Source: Eunapius fragilis
Lineage: Eukaryota; Porifera; Demospongiae; Spongillida; Spongillidae
DNA length: 64,000 bases
Assembly: GCA_963681505.1 (NCBI GenBank)
Contig: OY811978.1
Span: 4,248,230-4,312,229 of the forward strand
Direction: 5' to 3'
The position numbers and the translations under genes are program-made. Below, piece by piece: positions 57,394 to 64,000 of this stretch (the first letter of the stretch is position 1; each line of letters begins with the position of its first letter). The notes beneath the pieces are model-generated. The model saw nothing but the letters and a program-made list of their open reading frames with translations. It ran no database searches and was not told the DNA's origin.

Positions 57394-59940
57394 TTTCCAG
57401 GTTACATGAATTTTAAATATGATATCTGATAGGCTTCGCTTTTTTTAAATTTTAATATTGTGTACTTTCGTTGTCATTTGCTTGTAGAAAACGGCGATGC
57501 TAAGCCTTAGAGGGACTAAAATGGTAGTATAACCCTGTAGCTTTTCCCCGGTTGGCTCTGCCAGCGATTCCATTACTGAGCTATTAATAATGAAGAATAA
57601 AAACATTTGGCCAATAATCACTAATTGTTCTTATATGACATAACAATAAACTAAATATATCAGTACAAGTAAGATAGTTAATTAAAGCCGGAAAGGTAGC
57701 TTAATTAAGGCCTTATCATGGATGTGAATCAACGCATCGTTCTATACAAACAAGGAGGGGGTAAGTGGCAGAACCATGTAGCCGTTTATTTGGCATTGGG
57801 ACTAAAATGCCTGAAGTGCTTTCAAATACGTTCTAGCGCGGTATGAGGTACATGTAAAGTCACCATTTACTTCTAGCGCGACACAACGACGATATAGCGG
57901 TACCGGCCTTTTTGCGGGACAGTTGTAAGTTAGTGCGTTGAGGCATAGCCTTTTCCTTACGCGTTCATCATGCATCAACCTGTGTTTGCTGTGAACAAGA
58001 GCATGTTTATCATAGCCATCCTTTTGCGTCGCTAACAATTATAGGGGCGTACAGCGGGATCCTCTAGCAGTACCCCAGCTTGTATACCGATTACGTGTCT
58101 ACTTTTAATCCTACCGTATCAACACATGCACAACTTAACTTGGGCCAGCTTATCATAATATTATTACTTCGAACTAGAGCTCTGATACCGTCTTGGGTAA
58201 TTGCTTCGAGAGACCGGCTCTATGCCGTAAAAAGCGGGTGTCTGTTGAAAGTCCAACTATTGCTTTGATATCATTAACGAGGTGCAAAACACGACTATAA
58301 CCCCTCAACTTATATACTGGCAGAAATCCCACCCATTTATCGTGTTACAAGCCTATAGCCAGCGAAGGGGGGGGGGGGGGGGGGGGGGGGGAACTATTGG
58401 GACTATAATGTTATACTCAGTAATTTCATTTTCTTTTGCATGCCATTTTTATAAATAGCATGCACTACTGATTACAAAATTAGCCCACTACCAATAAGAT
58501 GGGTGATATATATAACCAAATTTTTTCAAACCATTTTGGATGGCTTAATATAAGGACCAAAGCAAGATGTTCAGACCAATTTCTGTGGATCAAAGCCAGT
58601 ATTAGTAAGTAATTAGTCGGTTTTTATACAAATTAAACTTTATATTGACGTCAGTTGATGTGACTATATGTCCTACAATGTGTTTAAGAGCGTGCATCGA
58701 CACTGCATCAGTCATCATGATGGTCTGCCCTTTAATGTGGCCACACGACCCTTAGAACCGAATGAAGAACTACTGACAGAACAAACTGAGGTCTTGTTCA
58801 AGAGGAAGCCTAAATTTACTTACAATACGGACGAACAAACAGAAGCCATGTCGCGCATGAGGAAGTCAAACAAAAAAAAAACAGTGCAGACGTCAAACCA
58901 AATTTAACATATCAACCCAACATATTGCAGTGATATAATAAAGCAAATCATTACAGAGATAATCATGAACCAGCTAGGCACTACCACTTCTGAAAGTTTG
59001 CGTTAGTTTGTTTAGCAATGTTTGAGTATCGGAGAGATGGGTGCAATTGGAGCCACGAGCGGGACAAAACGTTGACCTGTAACTGCTGATTTTGTCCTAA
59101 CCTGCATGAGATGGTCCTATAGGACCGTTTCAGGCATGCAGCCTATTTTGGTCCGGCGGACTGAAACACGACAACCTGAAACAGTCCTAAGACCATTTTA
59201 GGCTGCTTATTTTGGTCCTACTCTGCTCATTTTGGTCCTATACCGCCGGATAGCCTGAAACAGTCCCATGCAGGACCAAAACACGAGCATGTTGGTTTGC
59301 CATAGCAAAGCTAGGGAAGAGAACGGAATTGCAATCATACTTATAAATATATGCATTATGAAGTTTACACCATTCAGGCATAAAAAATAAAAATAAAAAA
59401 GCAATACCCCTTGTTGTTGAATCATTCGGGGCCTGGGGCCTCTAACACATTCAAGAAACTTGCTTCCCGCCTTTCAGTCCAGGTTAACTCCTCCACTTCC
59501 ACCATTCTGGACAGCATTTATTCCAGACTAAACCTTTCCCTTGTGTGCTCGAATGCCAGAGCATTTCTTGCAAGGGCAGGTCCCCGTGCTAAAGTCTCAG
59601 ACCTCTACTTAGTTGGTTGACTCATACATATAGCTACATAGTTTACTAGTTAAATACTTGTTTATACATGTAAAAAGCAATCGTATCTTTTAAAATATCG
59701 TCTTATCTGGCAGAGCTCGAGAATGCTTTGACCTCTCATTCAGCCTGCTCCAGACTGGCTTCGAATCACTGACGTAGATAGGTCCAAAAAGTGACACGAG
59801 GGACCGAATCGAGCACTCCGGCCGGATCAATTTAGGCTGCGTGTTTTGGTCCTGCCGGACCAAAATCAGACGCGGACCGAAATATTCATGGCAGACCTAA
59901 GTCACCTAAGGGGGCGTCTCCAAACTATTGTGGAAAAGTT
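55797..59940. other. No convincing gene; homopolymers and repeat fragments
   Basis: Poly-C of about 33 bases at 57361-57393 and poly-G of about 24 at 58368-58391. A stretch at 59076-59290 has repeated TTTTGGTCCT / AGGACCAAAA motifs and a related piece at 59815-59880, probably a decayed foldback element. Open frames at 57802-58038 (minus) and 58668-58907 (plus) are unassigned. A frame at 59411-59620 (RLNLSLVCSNARAFLARAG) might be a retroelement scrap. Confidence 0.35.
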
Positions 59941-59946
59941 AACGTC

Positions 59947-60311
59947 GCTGGGGGTTCAGGGGCGGCGGAAGGTATATATGATTAGGGGGGTTTCCAAAAG
60001 CGAGGATAATTAAATTCATGAATTTCAATGGGGGCATTTGTTTACCATATTCCTTTCGTCCGCCGGGGGTGGGGGGGTGGGGTGGGAGGTGGGGGGTGAG
60101 GGGGGGTGGGGGGGGGGGGGGTTTTCGTTGAGCGGTCGTCTATGGCGACAGATCTAAACTTTTCTGGATGTCATAATAGGCGAAGAATAACAATTATACT
60201 GTTGTTTGGTTAGGAGGGCTGAGCCCCCCCCCCCCCCCCCCTTGTCATTATTGGGGGGGCTCGACCCCCCAGCCCCCCCCCCTCCTACCCCCCTTCCGCC
60301 GCCACTGGGGT
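59947..60311. mobile_element. MITE with GGCGGCGGAAGG ends and G/C runs
   Basis: The left end is CAGGGGCGGCGGAAGG and the right end is CCTTCCGCCGCCACTG. GGGTTCAG overlaps or adjoins both ends, consistent with a target duplication of 5-8 bp. The interior is dominated by G and C runs that can pair. Confidence 0.7.
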
Positions 60312-60954
60312 TCAGACTCGTACTGACCCAAAAAAAATGGTGTCCGGACTCCCACAACCTTCGATTATCAATGATGTTATGTTATGAGGGGGAGGGGGGG
60401 CGGGGGGGTTATAATGAAACGTCACAATGACGTTATCTTTTCCAAAAGTTTGGAGACGCCCCCTAACACTAGTCCCCCTTCGTCGCTATATTTATAGGCT
60501 TAATTCCGCAGCAAGCTCTTGCTCGAAAACAGGACAAGGTGGAGGGATCATAGCTGCAGTGTGGTCGAGTGCAGAGCAGCTAGCTGCAGCTCTTTTAATT
60601 GTTTCGAAGTTGCTATCCATGGCAGATTAAAACAAGACGCCATGAAAGATTCCTTTGATTGTGCAGGTGCTGCAACGCAGTCCATATACGTCCTACTCTG
60701 TGATGACTATCGATGACGCGATGGCGATGACGACGATGAAAAATTATCGACGCATTCGAACAAATGTAGCATTTATTTCATCGTATACTTCATGTTCGTC
60801 TTCGAACCATATAAACGTACAGCGCTCCTCCCCCATAGCTAACCAGGACATTAGAGATTAGGGTGCATCCAATGTTAAGGTACAATAATATGGAGCATGA
60901 AATTGATTTTTATGTGAGATAATAATTTCATGTACATTTTAATACACAGTCCAG

Positions 60955-63900
60955 ATGATCAAAACAAGTTTCCACAAATGTGTACATACTTTGATGTATG
61001 CAATTATTTGGCTACTCATCATGCAAGGTATGCTATAGTAAGAATGAAAGTGGTGAACTCCGAGATTAATACTGAATAAGAATAAATGCAAGATATGATG
61101 CAAGCAAAAATGTGTGCATCAATTTTGATATTGGAAAACATGCAGTTGAAAAAAATCAATACATGCAAATTCTGAGCTAATTGTAATTCTTCTGACAGTC
61201 ATGCATATTCATGTCAACCCCCAATTCTTCATGATTTTGGTACCTTGAGTGAGACATCAACAAGAAGGGAAAAAATGGAACTGTACCTGCCATGATTTAG
61301 TTTTAGTTATCAAGTACAATATTTTTGTTTCATAGAACATTCATCAGAAATTGCACATGCTTATTGTTATTTTTATACCACATACCGGCTTTTAATGAGA
61401 AAACATTAACATATTAAAACCATTGAAATGGAATATGTTATATGAAAGTAGTACTAAAAATTGCATTCAATACTTTGTTATCAATAGAATCAGATCATAA
61501 TAAATTTTTGCATGGACGGGACAAAGCATATAAAATATTTTTACCCTTTTTCACTATTTTAAATGACCATTAGCACATCTCCCTCTTGTCTCAGGTTCAT
61601 GCCAACAGTTCACCCTCAGTTACCCACCTAAGGGTGCCCACTCATGTCCTGGTAGCAACATTACATACACCTGTGTTCTTTGCTCAAGCTCTGCTGGTGT
61701 GATTACAGTGTGGAGAGGATCAGCCTTTAACTGCCCCTCCACTGAAAGCCATGCAGCAAACCAACTATCACTCTCCCAGAAGTCAGGTGGAGTTGTCAAT
61801 CCAACTGCTGGTGGATCATGTGGCAATCTCTCTGCTGTGACAAAAAATGTCTCCACTGATGGAAATTGCTATACATCTGTCCTCACAATTCCTGCTGTTC
61901 AGGGACTGAATGGGACCACAGTTATGTGTGTAGATGGTGTTACTGGAGCTGTTTTTGGAAATGATACTGTGATTGTGAAGATGGCAGGTGGGTTGAGTTG
62001 GGATGTGTCACAGTATTTTAAAATCAGTGTGCTGAATATGCATGAAAACATCAAATATAACTTGCCTATGGCTGTTCTGAGTATAATATCAATAACTACT
62101 CTTGTGTTCTGTGCATAACTATATAAAGTAGTGCTCTGACCCTCAATTCTGTGGCCAATATTGATGCCACTGAACACCTCCTCCTCAGTATCTCCTGGTC
62201 CTGTTGGAAACATGAGAGTAAGCAGTACATCTGTGAACCAACTAACAGTGACCTGGACCCCTCCCACTACTGGTGGTGTTCCTACCAGCTACAATGTCAG
62301 TATCAATGACAGCAGTAGTCCTGTGGTCATACCTGATAATGGATCATCACTGTACACCCACACCTTCACTGGACTGATCAGTGACACACTCTACACTGTA
62401 TCAGTGGTGGCCATCAACTGTGCTGGGACTAGCAATGTGAAATCAATGACCAAATGGACAGGTTTACCTACTATAGTGATTATAATGAATAATTTATAAA
62501 TGAAACAGGATTAATTATCATTCAGATTGGGTTATATGCAAACAAACGTAATATGCAGACTTTAATATTCATACTTAATTAAGTGTATGCATGTCAAAAT
62601 GTGTGCTCCAATCCTTACCTCTATCAAACCATTCATTCCATTCACAGTGGCACAGCCTCCAAACAGTAACAGTATTAGTGTTATGTTTATTCTGGATAGT
62701 ACCGAGACCCTCCCCCTTCTGTACATCATGTGGACACCTGTGGTAGGAAATAATATGTCACATGACCCAGTGATGAACCTTTGGTCACCCCCAGGGAGGC
62801 AGTGTGACCATGTACACAGTGAGGGTTGTTGGTGATGGTACCTCTGTTGGTGAAGGCACCACTAACTGTACCACTTCAACATGTCTCTATGTACAAGAAA
62901 TCTCTACCTTTGCCACCAGTTATGTCATCTTTATTGCTTCCATAAATGGAGATGGTATTGTGGGTCCTGCAAATAATTCAACTATTAACGGTTAGTTAGC
63001 TATGTGACAAATTTGTATTAATGGTTAGTCAGCTGTGGGGCTAATGTGCATAATTAATCTTCATGCTAATTTTAGAGAAGGGTATTTTCTCGTGGCAAGA
63101 ATGTATAGTGAAAATCCAAAAGTAATTTATGTAATGTTCTCATATAAGGCAGGGGTGGAGGATTCAGAAGCAGAAATACTATTATGCTAACATAAAAAAA
63201 GAAAGTCTGATAACATGAAACTAAAATACTGGATGTTCCAATAAATTATTTTTGTAGTCATCAGCAACATCACAGTGGTGAACTATGGTGTTTCCAATGC
63301 ATCCATTCAATGCTCATTTCGGGACAACCAGTCTCTCTACTGCTTAGTGTGCTGCAGTACTGATCCAACAGCTCCTCCTAACTCAAGTGTGTACAACATC
63401 TCCTCTACCAGAGGCACAGAGGTGACTGTTGACCTTGATGGCCTCACCAGTGGTCAGACTTACTACTGCAAGGCAGCAGCTACCAACAACAATTCCAGTC
63501 CTTCCAACTGCACCTTTCCTGGGTTTGGTGGTGTTAATATGTTTGTCACCTTCACTACAATGTTATCATCAAAGGACACACCTAACCCAGGTGATGATGA
63601 TCTTTGGGCATGAAGACATCAATACTTGTTGATTTACATACATTACCTCTCTGTCCACACTAGGAGTTGAGATGCCTCTTCCAGGTATATTGCAGTGCCA
63701 TTATTCCCTGTGTAATGAAAGCCTCATCTGTTGACAGACCAGGTGGTGATAATCCTACTTGCCACTCTCCTCCCTACTGCTGCTGTGGTGGTAACTGTAG
63801 TAACAATCACAGCACTCTCAGCCATATGTTTCCGGAAAATACAAAAAGGTTTTGGTGCATCAAAAAGCTTTATGAGTGTGATTTTATATGAACTTTCCAT

Positions 63901-64000
63901 TATTTTGCTCCACCTCACATAATTACACACACAATTTATCATGCTTACCCATGCATCTATATTCACACAAATATGCACACATACATTTACGCACAGAGGG
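60955..64000 (+). CDS. Ig/FN3 transmembrane receptor, copy 4 (type B), cut by the window end
   Basis: Exons: 60955-61027 (signal peptide, LMYAIIWLLIMQ), 61595-61987 (Ig-like, 393 nt), 62189-62461 (FN3, 273 nt), 62648-62742 and 62795-62990 (second FN3 split by a 52-nt intron), 63258-63590 (Cys-rich), possibly 63663-63683 (21-nt stalk exon, GVEMPLP) and 63738-63848 (transmembrane, starting DQVVIILLATLLP). All phases agree with copy 3 and no stop is present. The acceptor-like GCACAG at 63991-63996 may mark the 16-nt microexon, so the tail lies beyond the window. The transmembrane exon resembles copy 3 rather than copy 1. Probably functional so far as visible. Role and ligand unknown; see copy 3 for the shared architecture. 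Confidence 0.88.

Noticed and set aside
59411..59620. Frame with RLNLSLVCSNARAFLARAG, reminiscent of retroelement ends
   Set aside because: Too short and without neighbouring element features to assign.

Overview
The window looks like nuclear DNA of a metazoan, most likely a marine sponge (inference). Its genes are split by spliceosomal introns, some only 50-58 nt long. It carries an animal TRAPPC4 gene, a HECT-domain gene and a cluster of Ig/fibronectin-III receptors, and it is dense in foldback MITEs, minisatellites and long poly-G/poly-C runs. No rRNA, tRNA, CRISPR or prokaryotic gene organisation was seen.

Layout. 1-10.7 kb: TRAPPC4 on the minus strand; its last exon lies left of the window. 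Its large intron 1 holds several minisatellites, a 435-bp palindromic MITE and a dead Ty3/gypsy-type LTR retrotransposon (5941-10408, 152-bp LTRs, TSD TAGGC) inserted into a ~47-bp minisatellite. 10.7-13.7 kb: no gene seen. 13.7-17.06 kb: a MITE interrupted by a 3.1-kb DNA transposon with ~550-bp terminal inverted repeats, a 6-bp TSD and minus-strand exons of an integrase-like transposase. 17.96-24.3 kb: receptor copy 1. 26.6-27.25 kb: a two-exon gene for a small secreted protein of unknown family. 28-34.4 kb: a decayed HECT-type ubiquitin ligase gene. 36.85-40.44 kb: receptor pseudogene copy 2. 41.4-42.8 kb: a 3' fragment of another receptor (copy 2b). 45.9-52.4 kb: receptor copy 3, which reads as a complete 650-residue protein. 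52.5-60.9 kb: MITEs and homopolymer runs, no convincing gene. 60.95-64 kb: receptor copy 4, cut by the window end.

The receptor array is the most notable content. Each intact copy has a signal-peptide exon, an Ig-like exon of exactly 393 nt, a 273-nt FN3 exon, a second FN3 domain split by a 50-52-nt intron, a cysteine-rich membrane-proximal exon and a transmembrane exon. In copies 1 and 3 these are followed by a 16-nt microexon and a tyrosine-rich tail; copy 4 leaves the window at that point. The tails carry ITIM-like (VMYEEV), ITSM-like (TTYEEV) and YxxP motifs. There are two transmembrane/tail subtypes: A in copies 1 and 2, B in copies 3 and 4 and fragment 2b. Copy 2 is an A/B chimera. The extracellular exons are nearly identical between copies while the introns between them are not, and the exon differences are mostly amino-acid changing. 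I infer a rapidly evolving receptor family, possibly in immune or self/non-self recognition; that function is not shown by the sequence alone.
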